Source of the DNA: an uncultured Bacteroides sp.
GTDB taxonomy: Bacteria > Bacteroidota > Bacteroidia > Bacteroidales > Bacteroidaceae
Assembly (NCBI GenBank): GCA_949289295.1
Contig: CASENM010000025.1
Location: 1 to 64,000, forward strand
DNA length: 64,000 nt
Direction of reading: 5' to 3'
The position numbers and the translations under genes are program-made. Shown piece by piece: positions 42,772 through 53,264 of the stretch (position 1 is its first letter; each line of letters starts with the position of its first letter). The notes under the pieces are model-generated. The model saw only the letters and a program-made list of their open reading frames with translations, did not search any database and was not told where the DNA came from.

Positions 42772-45273
42772 ATGTTTAGAAGAAACTTGACTTTTCTGCT
42801 GGCAGCTGCAGGAATATGTCTTATGGGATGTCAGGACGAACTGATAAAGAAAGAAAACGGCCAACCGGCAGCCGGAAAAAATGCAATTTCGTTTACAACC
42901 GGCGGAATCGGCGAATTTGAGCCGGGCGAAGGTGAAGGCCAATCGCGCACCGCATACGGAACCGGAACAATAGGGAATGACGGCAAATGGCACTGTCCCC
43001 TGGACTGGGTGTACGGCGACCGTGTACGCGTCTACTGCGACGAAGCGTCTGCAGACACACACGCGGATTATTCAGTGGTATGGGACAATGGTCAGGAAGG
43101 CCAGGTGCAGGGCAGCCAGAACAGAGCCTACCTCCAGACGACAGGAAACACACTCTGCTGGGGCGACCCTTCAAAAGCCCACACTTTCTACGCATTCTAT
43201 CCGGCCACAATGATACAGGAGGATGCGGATGCACAAAACCTAATCATCAACGGGGAAATTCCGAATACGCAAACTCCTACGTTCACATTTGATGCGGAAA
43301 GCAAAACATGGAAAGGCACGGCGGACATGAATTATGCCATCATGAGCGCAGACACTACAATAGCGCCCGAAAATATAGGTGACCCCGTTTCGCTCCACTT
43401 CAAGCCGCTGATTACCGCCCTGCAGATTAACCTGAAAATCGGCGACAATCTGACATTGGGCGGAGTCAATTCGTATCTCTCGAATATCATCATCGAAGCT
43501 CCTATGGCAGGAACTGAAACAAAACAGGCATTATGCGGACACTTTAAGTACGATTTGAAACAAAAGGAGTTCGAGCTTACCGACAATCCGTATGAAACGA
43601 ACAACCACCAGATTTCAGTGAATCTTAAATTCAAGGAGAATGAACTGGTGGAAACGGCTCTTCCGATAGAATCAGGACAGACAATAGAGTTCACGGTATT
43701 CCTGCTTCCGGGACAAACTGCAGATAACGACAATACCATCAACAACCTGACTGTAAAAGTAATGGGCTTCGGCGTAGGCGGTGTATGGACCAGCGAAATC
43801 CCCAATGCTGACATAAAGGTCGGTACAGTCAACCGTCTGACTCTTGAAGGATATTCTACAAATGCAGGTGCCAACAACTGGATGGCGGTATTGGATGACA
43901 ACATCAAGCTTTCCCAGCTCTCCATTCCGGGCAGTGTGAGCGCGTTCACGAGAGACATCACCTATGAAGGGGAGAACCAGTACACCTATACCAAAGGCGA
44001 CGAGATGGATGTCACCCAGTGGATCCGCATGAAACCCGGAGGTGCCGGACAGTCCCAGTTCGACTTGGGAGTGCGCGCTTTCGAAATAGAGACCACCGTA
44101 GAACGGGACGGATGGGATTATCCGTACAAATATAAACTTCCACTCGTAGCAGGGACGACACAGGATAAAGAAAAAGACTTGCCGTGGGCCATCGGAGTCA
44201 TCCGCAATGAACTTCTGAAGAGTCCCAACGAATTTGCGGTCGTGATACCCTACTATAACAATGCGGGAGGGGGCGAGGAAGTATCAAATTGGATTAAAAC
44301 ACTCACAGACTTCATAACCACATACAACACGACCTATCAGGATGTCAAGATTACTCCTTTCAAAGGCGACATGACGGTAGGCGAGGCACGCGGAAAGATT
44401 CTGATGCTGGCACGCTATCCGGAAACCCTCACAACATTGAAAGGAGAAGATCTCGGCAGCTACTCACTGAGCAGCATTTCACAGTATGTCACGTTCATCA
44501 CCGAATGGGATTTGGACAAGGACCGCTGGTATAAAAGAGGGTATGACATTCAAAAAGGAGATATAATGCCAACCCCTCTTAATGGAAGATACATGTGGTG
44601 TGAAGTAAGCAAGGACAAAAATGAATACCAATGGACAGGAAGAACAGAAGTTGGACAGAGTATTAGTGTGCGTCCCAAGAATGGACATTACGAGTCTGAC
44701 AATTGGACATATCATACCTATGTGGAGAATGAGGAAAAAAATTACCATGTCCTTGAATGGGAACGTATCTGTGGACAAGAAGGAAGATATGATCATAGTA
44801 ATGCTACTAGTTATACAAACCATTATACTTGGACATACTGGTATAACTCCATTGATGAAAGAATAGAATATATCCAACAATTCATGGGAGAAGCGAGTGG
44901 AATACTAAAAAATCCGAACAGCAGTGAAGTGTATATCAATTCACTCAGAGGATATTATATCGTAGAGAACGGATACTCTGCCCTACCATGGAATACCGGT
45001 GGTAGTATGACAAGTAGTGCTGGACTTCACGGAGACATCCCTCCCTGTGCACAAGAGTTGAACTCTGCAACCTACAAATATATCAGCAGCATTGACAATG
45101 CAGGTTTATCCTATGAAAAGAGAGGACCGGTAGGCATCATACTGATGAACTATGCAGGAGTGTCCAACCAGATGCATGATGATTTTGACCTGCACGGCGA
45201 CAAACTTCTGAACGCCATCATCGACAACAACTTCCGCTTCCTGCTGCAAACAGCGGCAAGCGATGCGGAATGA
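42772..45273 (+). CDS. Fimbrillin-like lipoprotein fused to a degenerate PI-PLC-like domain
   Basis: An 833-residue lipoprotein (lipobox LMGC, Cys20). ATG 42772 has a purine-rich stretch before it; a TTG at 42745 is in frame but gives a worse signal peptide. Residues about 30-365 match the fimbrillin/Mfa-like fold: SRTAYGTG, WVYGDRVRVYC, YAFYPATM, and LHFKPLITALQINLKI. From about 368 the sequence resembles a PI-PLC X domain (NNWMAVLDD, LSQLSIPGS, QFDLGVRAFEIE at 429, GKILMLARY, GPVGIILMNY). The catalytic His-Asp normally after SIPG is replaced (SIPGSVSAF), and the Arg after DI is Thr. A surface or adhesin role is more likely than lipase activity. Confidence 0.75.
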   Translation: MFRRNLTFLLAAAGICLMGCQDELIKKENGQPAAGKNAISFTTGGIGEFEPGEGEGQSRTAYGTGTIGNDGKWHCPLDWVYGDRVRVYCDEASADTHADYSVVWDNGQEGQVQGSQNRAYLQTTGNTLCWGDPSKAHTFYAFYPATMIQEDADAQNLIINGEIPNTQTPTFTFDAESKTWKGTADMNYAIMSADTTIAPENIGDPVSLHFKPLITALQINLKIGDNLTLGGVNSYLSNIIIEAPMAGTETKQALCGHFKYDLKQKEFELTDNPYETNNHQISVNLKFKENELVETALPIESGQTIEFTVFLLPGQTADNDNTINNLTVKVMGFGVGGVWTSEIPNADIKVGTVNRLTLEGYSTNAGANNWMAVLDDNIKLSQLSIPGSVSAFTRDITYEGENQYTYTKGDEMDVTQWIRMKPGGAGQSQFDLGVRAFEIETTVERDGWDYPYKYKLPLVAGTTQDKEKDLPWAIGVIRNELLKSPNEFAVVIPYYNNAGGGEEVSNWIKTLTDFITTYNTTYQDVKITPFKGDMTVGEARGKILMLARYPETLTTLKGEDLGSYSLSSISQYVTFITEWDLDKDRWYKRGYDIQKGDIMPTPLNGRYMWCEVSKDKNEYQWTGRTEVGQSISVRPKNGHYESDNWTYHTYVENEEKNYHVLEWERICGQEGRYDHSNATSYTNHYTWTYWYNSIDERIEYIQQFMGEASGILKNPNSSEVYINSLRGYYIVENGYSALPWNTGGSMTSSAGLHGDIPPCAQELNSATYKYISSIDNAGLSYEKRGPVGIILMNYAGVSNQMHDDFDLHGDKLLNAIIDNNFRFLLQTAASDAE

Positions 45274-45313
45274 TTTTTCACACTATCATAAATCTAAAGC
45301 AAAGCAAGTTAAA

Positions 45314-45345
45314 GGAACGGATGTGCCGTGAGGTACATCCGTTCC
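45314..45345 (+). terminator. Terminator after the fimbrillin-like gene
   Basis: GGAACGGATGTGCC pairs with GGTACATCCGTTCC (one G-U wobble, 4-nt loop), followed by GTGTTTCT. The stem is strong; the T-tract is weak. Confidence 0.75.
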
Positions 45346-45421
45346 GTGTTTCTACAGAGCCTCACAGCCCAAGAATCGAAATTAAAACGACAAGATTGTA
45401 AGGTATCTGGAGAAGTTTTAT

Positions 45422-45429
45422 TATTTTTG
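45422..45429 (+). promoter_or_regulatory. -7 box for the acyl-CoA synthetase/addAB operon
   Basis: TATTTTTG, 34 bases before ATG 45464. Confidence 0.5.
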
Positions 45430-45463
45430 CGCACATTGTGTCAGAAAATGTGCAACCAACAAA

Positions 45464-47116
45464 ATGGAGAAACAAAACAGCTTTATACAACTGGTAGAGC
45501 AAAGCATCCGGAACAACTGGAATCTGGACGCTTTGACCGATTACAAAGGCGCCACCCTGCAATATCGAGACGTGGCCAGAAAAATCGAGAAAATGCATAT
45601 CCTGCTCGAACATGCGGGGATAAAGAAAGGCGACAAAATTGCCTTGTGCGGAAGGAACAGCGCCAACTGGACAGCATCTTTCCTGGGAATCGTAACCTAC
45701 GGGGCAGTGGCCGTGCCTATCCTGCATGAGTTCAAGGCAGACAATGTACACCATATCGTGAACCACTCCGAAGCACGCATGCTTTTCGTGGGCGACCAGG
45801 TATGGGAAAATTTCAACGAACGGGCAATGCCCAACCTGGAAGGAATCATCGAGCTGAAAAACTTCGACCTGGTGGTTTCGCGCTCCAAACAGCTCACTTA
45901 CGCACGCGAACATCTGAATGAAGAGTTCGGGAAGAAATATCCCTGCCGCTTCCGAGCCGAACAGGTGTCTTACCGCCGGGAAGACCCGGAAGAGCTGGCC
46001 GTCATCAACTATACATCGGGCACCACCGGCTATTCAAAAGGAGTGATGCTGCCCTACCGGAGCATCCTCTCCAACATCGTACATATCGACTCGAAAGTCG
46101 GGCTGAAACCCGGTGACAGAATCGTGTCGATGCTTCCGCTGGGACACATCTTCGGACTTGTATTCGACTTTCTTTACGGCGTGACCGTCGGAGCGCATCT
46201 CTGGTTCCTGACCCGCATGCCAAGCCCGAAAATCATAGCCGAATCATTCGCCGTAATCCGTCCGCGCGTCATCGCCTGTGTGCCCCTGATCGTAGAGAAG
46301 ATTTTCAAGAAGAACATCCTTCCCCAAGTAGACAACAAGCTGGGGAAACTGCTGCTGCATATCCCCATTGTCAGCGACAAGATCAAGGAACAGATCCGCA
46401 AGCAGGCCATGGAAGTGTTCGGCGGAAACTTCATCGAGATTGTCATCGGCGGAGCACCCTTCAACGCGGAAGTGGAAGCGTTTCTCCGCAAAATCAATTT
46501 CCCGTACACCATAGCCTACGGCATGACAGAATGTGCGCCGCTCATCTGCCACAGCCGATGGGATGAAATCCTGTACACGTCCTGCGGAAAGACGGTATCG
46601 AACATGGAGACGAAAGTGGACTCCCCCGACCCGGCACATACGCCGGGCGAACTGCTCTGCCGGGGCATGAACGTGATGCTGGGCTATTACAAGAACCAGG
46701 AAGCCACCGACCAGACCATCGACAAGGACGGCTGGCTCCACACGGGCGACATGGCCGTGAAAGATGCGGACGGCAACATCTATATCAAAGGACGCTGCAA
46801 GAACATGCTTCTCACCGCTTCGGGCCAGAACATCTATCCGGAAGAGATTGAAGCACGGCTGAACAACATGCCGTTCGTCAACGAGTCGCTGGTCATCCTG
46901 AAAGACAACAAGCTGGTGGCTCTCGTATATCCGGACAATGAAGAAGCGTTCCAGCAGAACCTGAACAAGCGGCAACTGGAAGAAGCCATCGAGGCAAACC
47001 GCGTGGAACTGAACAAAATGCTCCCCGCCTACTCACAGATTGCACATGTGAAACTCTACCCCGAAGAGTTCGAGAAGACGGCCAAGAAAAGCATCAAACG
47101 TTTCTTGTACCAATGA
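45464..47116 (+). CDS. AMP-forming acyl-CoA synthetase (long-chain fatty acid-CoA ligase type)
   Basis: A 550-residue ANL-superfamily enzyme. The phosphate-binding P-loop is YTSGTTGYSKG (about 181-191). Later core motifs are AYGMTECAPL (A5 region), GWLHTGDMAV (the ATP-ribose Asp) and KNMLLTASGQNIYPEEIE (hinge and acetyl-CoA channel), ending in the catalytic Lys region KKSIKRFLYQ. It activates fatty acids to acyl-CoA through an acyl-adenylate. Length is normal for Bacteroidetes FadD. Its stop overlaps the start of an AddA-type gene by 4 bases, an unexpected pairing with DNA repair. Confidence 0.92.
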   Translation: MEKQNSFIQLVEQSIRNNWNLDALTDYKGATLQYRDVARKIEKMHILLEHAGIKKGDKIALCGRNSANWTASFLGIVTYGAVAVPILHEFKADNVHHIVNHSEARMLFVGDQVWENFNERAMPNLEGIIELKNFDLVVSRSKQLTYAREHLNEEFGKKYPCRFRAEQVSYRREDPEELAVINYTSGTTGYSKGVMLPYRSILSNIVHIDSKVGLKPGDRIVSMLPLGHIFGLVFDFLYGVTVGAHLWFLTRMPSPKIIAESFAVIRPRVIACVPLIVEKIFKKNILPQVDNKLGKLLLHIPIVSDKIKEQIRKQAMEVFGGNFIEIVIGGAPFNAEVEAFLRKINFPYTIAYGMTECAPLICHSRWDEILYTSCGKTVSNMETKVDSPDPAHTPGELLCRGMNVMLGYYKNQEATDQTIDKDGWLHTGDMAVKDADGNIYIKGRCKNMLLTASGQNIYPEEIEARLNNMPFVNESLVILKDNKLVALVYPDNEEAFQQNLNKRQLEEAIEANRVELNKMLPAYSQIAHVKLYPEEFEKTAKKSIKRFLYQ

Positions 47117-50100
47117 CAGCCAGCATGAATCCATCCCACCCCCGGCTTCTCGTATACAAAGCCTCGGCCGGTTCGGGGAAAACCTTTACGCTGGCCGTGC
47201 AGTATATCCGCCAGCTCATAGAAGACCCTTCGGCCTACCGCCGGATTCTGGCAGTCACGTTCACCAACAAAGCTACGGCCGAAATGAAAGAACGTATCCT
47301 GGAACAACTCTACGGAATCGCGACAGGAGACGGGAATTCGGACGGATACCTGAAAGAAATCAGGAAAGCTGTGCCCCGGATGACGGATGAAGAAATAAAG
47401 GAAGCTGCCCGCAAGGCACTCACAAACATTATCCATGACTACAGCCGTTTCCGGATAGAAACCATTGACTCCTTCTTCCAGTCGGTCATGAAGAATCTGG
47501 CCCGCGAACTGGAACTGGGAGCCAACCTGTCTGTCGAACTGAACAACGGAGAGGTGCTGGGTGATGCAGTGGACGCCATGATTGAAAAGCTTGACCGCCG
47601 TTCGCCGGTACTGGTTTGGCTGCTGGAATACATCGAAGAGCGGATTGCAGACGACAAACGCTGGAATGTATCGAACGAAATCAAGAGTTTCGGCTGGAAC
47701 ATTTTCGACGAAAGTTATATCGAGAAAGGAGACGGACTGCGGAAAAAGCTGGCCGACCCGCATTTTATCCCGAAATACCGGGAGGAACTTCAGAAGCTCC
47801 GGACTGCAGTGCTGGCACAAATGAGCGGAATCAGCACACGCTTCAACCACATTCTGGAACAGCACAACCTCACTCCCGAGGCATTGAAAGGAGGACGGAA
47901 CGGAATCGGCAGCTATTTCAGGAAACTGGCCAACGGAAATCTGGGGAACGACATCCGCAACGTAACCGTTGAAAAATGTCTGGATGACGAAAAGAACTGG
48001 GCAGCACGCACATCTCCCAACCGCGACCTGATTTATTCGCTGGCCGCTTCACAGCTTATCCCGCTGCTTGAGGAGGCAGAAAGCATCCGTCCGCAGAACA
48101 ACATGGTGCTCAACTCATGCAACCTTTCCCTCCGCTATCTCAACAACCTGCGGCTGTTGAACCACATCGACCGGGAAGTAAGGCAACTCAACGCAGAACA
48201 CAACCGCTTTCTGCTTTCTGACACAAATGCCCTGCTCCACGGTCTGATTCGCGAAGGGGACGCTTCGTTCGTGTACGAAAAAATAGGCACCACTCTCGAC
48301 ACGGTCATGATTGACGAATTTCAAGACACGTCACGCATGCAATGGGAAAACTTCCACCTGCTGCTCGACGAATGTCTCTCGCAAAAAGAAGGCAGTCTGA
48401 TAGTAGGCGACATCAAGCAGAGCATTTACCGCTGGAGGAACGGGGACTGGAAAATTCTGGCCAACCTGAACGAAGAATCAGGATTCCGCACCAAAGAATG
48501 TACGCTCGACACAAACTGGAGAAGCGAAACGAACATCATCCGCTTCAACAACGAAATATTCCAGGCTGCCTGCTACGTGCTCAACTCGCGTCATGAAGAA
48601 GAAACAGGAAGCATCTGCACCCAACTGGTCAATGCCTACAGCGATGTCAGGCAGAAGACATCGAAAAAAGGAGAAAAGGGATATGTGAAGCTCACATTCC
48701 TGAACGACAGCAAAGACTCTCCTTACAGGGACACCACCCTGTCGTGCCTCGCCGGAGAAATCCATCGGCTTGTCACCCACGGGGTGCACGCCAATGACAT
48801 AGCCATTCTTGTAAGAAAAAACCGGATGATTCCAGTCATCGCAGACTATTTTGAAGCGAACACCCCTTACCGCATCGTATCCGACGAAGCGTTCAGGCTC
48901 GATGCCTCGCTAGCCGTCAACATGATAACAGACGGCATCCGTTATCTGTCTGCACCGGAAGATACCGTATCGCTGGCCCGGCTGGCCGTTTCCTACCAAC
49001 AGGAAATTCTGCACAGGCAGATTCCGACGGATACGGTTCTGCAGGAAGGATTACGCAAGTTTCTCCCTCCTGAATTTGTATTGCTGGAAGAAGAACTGCG
49101 TTTCATGCCTCTGTATGAACTGCTGGAAAAACTGTTCGTGCTGTTCGACCTCAGCCAGATAAAACGGCAGGACGCTTATCTGTGTGCCTTTTATGATGCC
49201 GTCACCGAATACATCCAGGACAATTCGTCCGACCTGACCGCCTTCATCCGTTTCTGGGATGAAACCCTTCACGAAAAAACCATCCCGTCGGGCGAAGTGG
49301 ACGGAATCCGGATTCTGTCTGTCCACAAGTCAAAAGGACTGGAATACCATACTGTATTGGTGCCGTTTTGCGACTGGAAAATGGAAAATGAAACCAACAG
49401 CCATCTGATATGGTGCTCCGTATCCGGAAGCGGAAAAGATACAGACATTCCCCCGTTCAACGAACTGGAACTGACCCCCATCAACTATTCAAAAAAAATG
49501 GCCGAGTCGGTATATTGCCACAGCTATCTGGAAGAAAAGCTGCAACTGTGGGTAGACAATCTGAACCTGCTTTATGTGGCTTTCACCCGAGCCTGCAAGA
49601 ATCTGATTGTCATTGGAAAGAAAAATCAGTCCAACACTGTGTCTGCGTTGCTTCATGAAGCAATACCCCAAATGGAATCGTTAGAAATGGAAACCTCGGA
49701 GACGGACAAAGAAGAAAACGGTCCTGATATTTATGAGTTCGGAGAACTGTGTACGGAGCAGGATACTCCCAAAAAGAAAAGCGGCAACCGGCTGACTACG
49801 ATTCCTGAAAGTATCCCTATCCGGACAGAAAGTCTGGAAACTGAAATCGAATTCAAGCAATCGAACAAATCGGCCGAATTCATCCGCGGCGATGAAGAAG
49901 ACAAGACTTCCGACTATATCCGCCAAGGACAGCTGCTTCATCACGTGTTCGCAACCATCGGGAAAAAAGATGATCTCACTGATGCAGTCAAAAGCCTTCG
50001 CTTCCAGGGAGTCTTTGAAACGGACGAACAAGAGCGACAAATAGTCGGACTGGCAGAATGGGCTTTGAAAAATCCGGAAGTCCAGGGCTGGTTTGACGGC

Positions 50101-50358
50101 AGCTGGGAACTGCACAACGAATGCAGTATCATTTTCACTGACAAAGACGGAACCGTACAAACCCGACGTCCCGACCGGGTGATGATGAAAAGTGGACAGG
50201 TAGTGGTAGTCGACTTCAAGTTCGGGAAGAAAAGCAAGGCCCACAAGCATCAAGTTAACGAATATATGAAACTGCTCCAGAATATGGGCTACACGCACAT
50301 AGAAGGTTATATCTGGTATGTATTTGCCAATGAACTGGAACAAGTTGAACCAGACTGA
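47113..50358 (+). CDS. addA: AddA/RecB-like helicase-nuclease (UvrD-type)
   Basis: A 1081-residue superfamily 1A helicase. Walker A is ASAGSGKTFTL (18-28), motif Ia VTFTNKATAEMKERI, motif II DEFQDTSRMQWENF (about 399-412), motif III GDIKQSIYRWRNGDW, motif V VHKSKGLEYHTVL and motif VI LYVAFTRACKNLIV. The C-terminus has the PDDEXK nuclease core RPDRVMMK...VVVVDFKFGKK. With the next gene it forms an AddAB-type complex that resects double-strand ends for RecA. Bacteroidetes versions are often labelled RecB/UvrD. The last genes of the operon are tightly spaced. Confidence 0.92.
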   Translation: MTASMNPSHPRLLVYKASAGSGKTFTLAVQYIRQLIEDPSAYRRILAVTFTNKATAEMKERILEQLYGIATGDGNSDGYLKEIRKAVPRMTDEEIKEAARKALTNIIHDYSRFRIETIDSFFQSVMKNLARELELGANLSVELNNGEVLGDAVDAMIEKLDRRSPVLVWLLEYIEERIADDKRWNVSNEIKSFGWNIFDESYIEKGDGLRKKLADPHFIPKYREELQKLRTAVLAQMSGISTRFNHILEQHNLTPEALKGGRNGIGSYFRKLANGNLGNDIRNVTVEKCLDDEKNWAARTSPNRDLIYSLAASQLIPLLEEAESIRPQNNMVLNSCNLSLRYLNNLRLLNHIDREVRQLNAEHNRFLLSDTNALLHGLIREGDASFVYEKIGTTLDTVMIDEFQDTSRMQWENFHLLLDECLSQKEGSLIVGDIKQSIYRWRNGDWKILANLNEESGFRTKECTLDTNWRSETNIIRFNNEIFQAACYVLNSRHEEETGSICTQLVNAYSDVRQKTSKKGEKGYVKLTFLNDSKDSPYRDTTLSCLAGEIHRLVTHGVHANDIAILVRKNRMIPVIADYFEANTPYRIVSDEAFRLDASLAVNMITDGIRYLSAPEDTVSLARLAVSYQQEILHRQIPTDTVLQEGLRKFLPPEFVLLEEELRFMPLYELLEKLFVLFDLSQIKRQDAYLCAFYDAVTEYIQDNSSDLTAFIRFWDETLHEKTIPSGEVDGIRILSVHKSKGLEYHTVLVPFCDWKMENETNSHLIWCSVSGSGKDTDIPPFNELELTPINYSKKMAESVYCHSYLEEKLQLWVDNLNLLYVAFTRACKNLIVIGKKNQSNTVSALLHEAIPQMESLEMETSETDKEENGPDIYEFGELCTEQDTPKKKSGNRLTTIPESIPIRTESLETEIEFKQSNKSAEFIRGDEEDKTSDYIRQGQLLHHVFATIGKKDDLTDAVKSLRFQGVFETDEQERQIVGLAEWALKNPEVQGWFDGSWELHNECSIIFTDKDGTVQTRRPDRVMMKSGQVVVVDFKFGKKSKAHKHQVNEYMKLLQNMGYTHIEGYIWYVFANELEQVEPD

Positions 50359-50393
50359 GAACATCACAAAACATTTACATCTGAAACTGAACA

Positions 50394-53264
50394 ATGGAAA
50401 CATTTCTCAAACAAGTAGCGCACGATTTATACCGGAAGACGGGAGGAGACTTTACCCGTACAGCCATCGTTTTCCCCAACAAACGGGCCGGACTGTTTTT
50501 CAACGAATATCTGGCCTATGAATCAGAACGTCCTCTCTGGTCGCCGGCTTATCTCAGCATCAGTGAGCTGTTCCGCCAATCCTCCAGTCTGATTGTAGGT
50601 GATTCCATCAAACTGATATGCGACTTGTATAAAGTCTTCAAAAAGGTTACCGGAAGCCAAGAAACACTCGACGAATTTTATTTCTGGGGAGAAATGTTAA
50701 TCAGCGACTTTGACGATGCCGACAAAAACAGAGTGGACACAGATGCCTTGTTCAGTAACCTGAAAGACCTGAACGCATTGATGGACAACTATAATTTTCT
50801 GGAAGAAGGGCAAAAAGAGGCCCTCAGTCAGTTTTTCCATAACTTCTCCATCGAACAGGAAACCGAACTGAAACGCCGTTTCATTTCATCATGGAATGCA
50901 TTAGGCGACGTGTACACCCGCTATAAATCGCAGCTCTATGCACAAGGCATTGCCTACGAAGGTATGCTCTATCGGGACGTGATTGACACACTCGATGTCA
51001 ACCGCCTGCCATACGACCGCTATGTCTTTGTTGGATTCAACGTATTGAATAGAGTGGAACATGCTCTGTTCACCAAACTCCACGAAGCCCGTAAAGCAAT
51101 GTTCTATTGGGATTATGACGAGTTTTACCTGAACAGACAGCCTCATGAAGCCGGCGAATTCATCCGGAGGAACCTGAAAGATTTTCCCTCGGAACTGGCC
51201 GCCGGCTGTTTCCGGAATCTCAATCGGCCGAAAGAGATAGACTACATCGAGTCGCCCACAGAAAACGGGCAAGTGCGTTATCTCCCGCAATGGATCAGGA
51301 ACAATCTGACCGAACCGGAAAAAGAGACAGCCGTAGTGCTCTGCAACGAAACATTGCTGCAACCCGTACTCCATTCACTGCCGGAAAACATCCGGCATAT
51401 CAATATTACAATGGGATTTCCATTGTCGCAGACGCCTGCATACAGTTTTGTCAAGGCGTTTGTTGAACTGCACACAGACGGATACAATGCTGAAAGCGGA
51501 CGATTCCAGTATGCGGAGGTCATCAGTATGCTCAAACACCCTTATCTCCGCAAGCTTTCGGCCCATGCAGATGAACTCGAAAAGACATTGGCCAACACCA
51601 ACCGTTTCTACCCCCTTCCGTCAGAACTTTCAGCCGACGAAACCCTGGAAGCGGTATTTGCCCCCTGCACAACGAATCTGTCGCTATGCAGACGCTTGTC
51701 GGAACTGCTGAAACGGATTGCCGTCCTCTACCGGAAACAGACATCCACCCATAACGAAGCGTTTGAACAACTTTACCGGGAAGCCCTGTTTACCGCTTAT
51801 ACACTGAACAACCGTTTCCTTGAACTGACTACATCAAAAGACCTCGATGTAACCCCAAATACATTCAAACGTCTGCTTATACGCGTCATGTGCGCTTCGA
51901 ATATCCCATTCCACGGTGAACCGGCTATCGGTATGCAAGTAATGGGCGTACTCGAAACACGAAATCTCGATTTCCGTCATCTCATTCTCCTTTCCGTCAA
52001 CGAAGGGCAACTTCCTAAATCGGGCGGAGAATCTTCATTCATACCTTATAACCTGCGAAAAGCATTCGGCATGACTACCATCGACCACAAGATTGCGGTA
52101 TATGCCTATTATTTTTACCGGCTTCTGCAACGTGCAGAAAAAATAACGCTGGTCTACAACACTTCGACAGACGGAGTCAACCGCGGAGAGATGTCCCGTT
52201 TTATGCTACAGTTCCTGATAGAATGGAAACATGAAATAAAGAAAGGACAACTTGAAGCGGAACAGTCCCCGTCATTGCCAGTCCCTGTCAGGATACACAA
52301 AACACCAGAGATCATGGAACGTATGCGACAGATATTCGATATACGTCTGCGAAAAGATGCCCTGCTGTCACCGTCTGCATTGAACGCCTATCTGGATTGT
52401 CCGCTGAAGTTCTATTACAAGTATGTAGCGTCTCTCTCTATCCCCGACGAAGCGACTGCAGAAATAGACGCGTCACATTTCGGACGTATTTTCCACTATA
52501 CAGCCGAACATATCTATAAAGATCTGTCATCCGGCCGAAAATGTATCGGCAAAGACATCCTGGGAAAATTACTGGAAAAAGGAAATGAATCTTTCCTGCA
52601 AAATTATGTAGACAACGGATTCAAGGAAATCTTCTTCAAGGTGCACCCCGACGAACGTCCGGAATACAACGGACTGCAATTACTTAATTCGGAAGTAATC
52701 TACCGCTACATCCGCCAACTCCTGCACATTGACCTGCAATATGCACCGTTTACTTTCGTGGCCTCCGAACAGTTTGTAGAGGAAGAAATACGGATTGAAA
52801 CGGCACAAGGCCCCATATTGTCACGGATCGGGGGCATCATTGACCGAATAGACCGCAAAGACCAGACATTGCGTATCGTTGACTACAAGACAGGAGGAGA
52901 TGCGAATATTCCAGAAAGCATCGAATCCTTGTTTGTTCCCGACAAGAAACGGTCAAATTACGTGTTCCAGACCTTTCTGTATGCATCGATTGTCTGCAGA
53001 AAATTACGGATGAAAAACAACAGCTGCCATGTAGCGCCGGCCCTGCTGTATATCCATCGGGCGGCCTCAGAAAACTATTCTCCGGTTATACAGATAGGAA
53101 AAGCCAAAGAAGAAATCAACGATTTCTCGATGCTGGAAGATACATTCCGGAAATGTCTGCAAGACTTATTGGAAGCCATCTTCAATCCTGACATCGCTTT
53201 CACACAGACAGACATTGCCGAACACTGTGAATATTGTGATTTCAAGAAGTTATGTGGAAAGTAG
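50394..53264 (+). CDS. addB: AddB-like PD-(D/E)XK nuclease with iron-sulfur cluster
   Basis: A 956-residue partner of the upstream helicase. The N-terminus has a UvrD-like inactive helicase fold (FPNKRAGLFFNEYLAYES) without a Walker A. The C-terminal nuclease domain has ALNAYLDCPLKFYYKYV, GRIFHYTAEHIY and GGIIDRIDRKDQTLRIVDYKTGG with the catalytic Asp and Lys. Cys669 plus Cys945, Cys948 and Cys954 (HCEYCDFKKLC) are spaced like the AddB 4Fe-4S ligands, so a stapling iron-sulfur cluster is expected. It starts 35 bases after addA. Confidence 0.92.
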   Translation: METFLKQVAHDLYRKTGGDFTRTAIVFPNKRAGLFFNEYLAYESERPLWSPAYLSISELFRQSSSLIVGDSIKLICDLYKVFKKVTGSQETLDEFYFWGEMLISDFDDADKNRVDTDALFSNLKDLNALMDNYNFLEEGQKEALSQFFHNFSIEQETELKRRFISSWNALGDVYTRYKSQLYAQGIAYEGMLYRDVIDTLDVNRLPYDRYVFVGFNVLNRVEHALFTKLHEARKAMFYWDYDEFYLNRQPHEAGEFIRRNLKDFPSELAAGCFRNLNRPKEIDYIESPTENGQVRYLPQWIRNNLTEPEKETAVVLCNETLLQPVLHSLPENIRHINITMGFPLSQTPAYSFVKAFVELHTDGYNAESGRFQYAEVISMLKHPYLRKLSAHADELEKTLANTNRFYPLPSELSADETLEAVFAPCTTNLSLCRRLSELLKRIAVLYRKQTSTHNEAFEQLYREALFTAYTLNNRFLELTTSKDLDVTPNTFKRLLIRVMCASNIPFHGEPAIGMQVMGVLETRNLDFRHLILLSVNEGQLPKSGGESSFIPYNLRKAFGMTTIDHKIAVYAYYFYRLLQRAEKITLVYNTSTDGVNRGEMSRFMLQFLIEWKHEIKKGQLEAEQSPSLPVPVRIHKTPEIMERMRQIFDIRLRKDALLSPSALNAYLDCPLKFYYKYVASLSIPDEATAEIDASHFGRIFHYTAEHIYKDLSSGRKCIGKDILGKLLEKGNESFLQNYVDNGFKEIFFKVHPDERPEYNGLQLLNSEVIYRYIRQLLHIDLQYAPFTFVASEQFVEEEIRIETAQGPILSRIGGIIDRIDRKDQTLRIVDYKTGGDANIPESIESLFVPDKKRSNYVFQTFLYASIVCRKLRMKNNSCHVAPALLYIHRAASENYSPVIQIGKAKEEINDFSMLEDTFRKCLQDLLEAIFNPDIAFTQTDIAEHCEYCDFKKLCGK

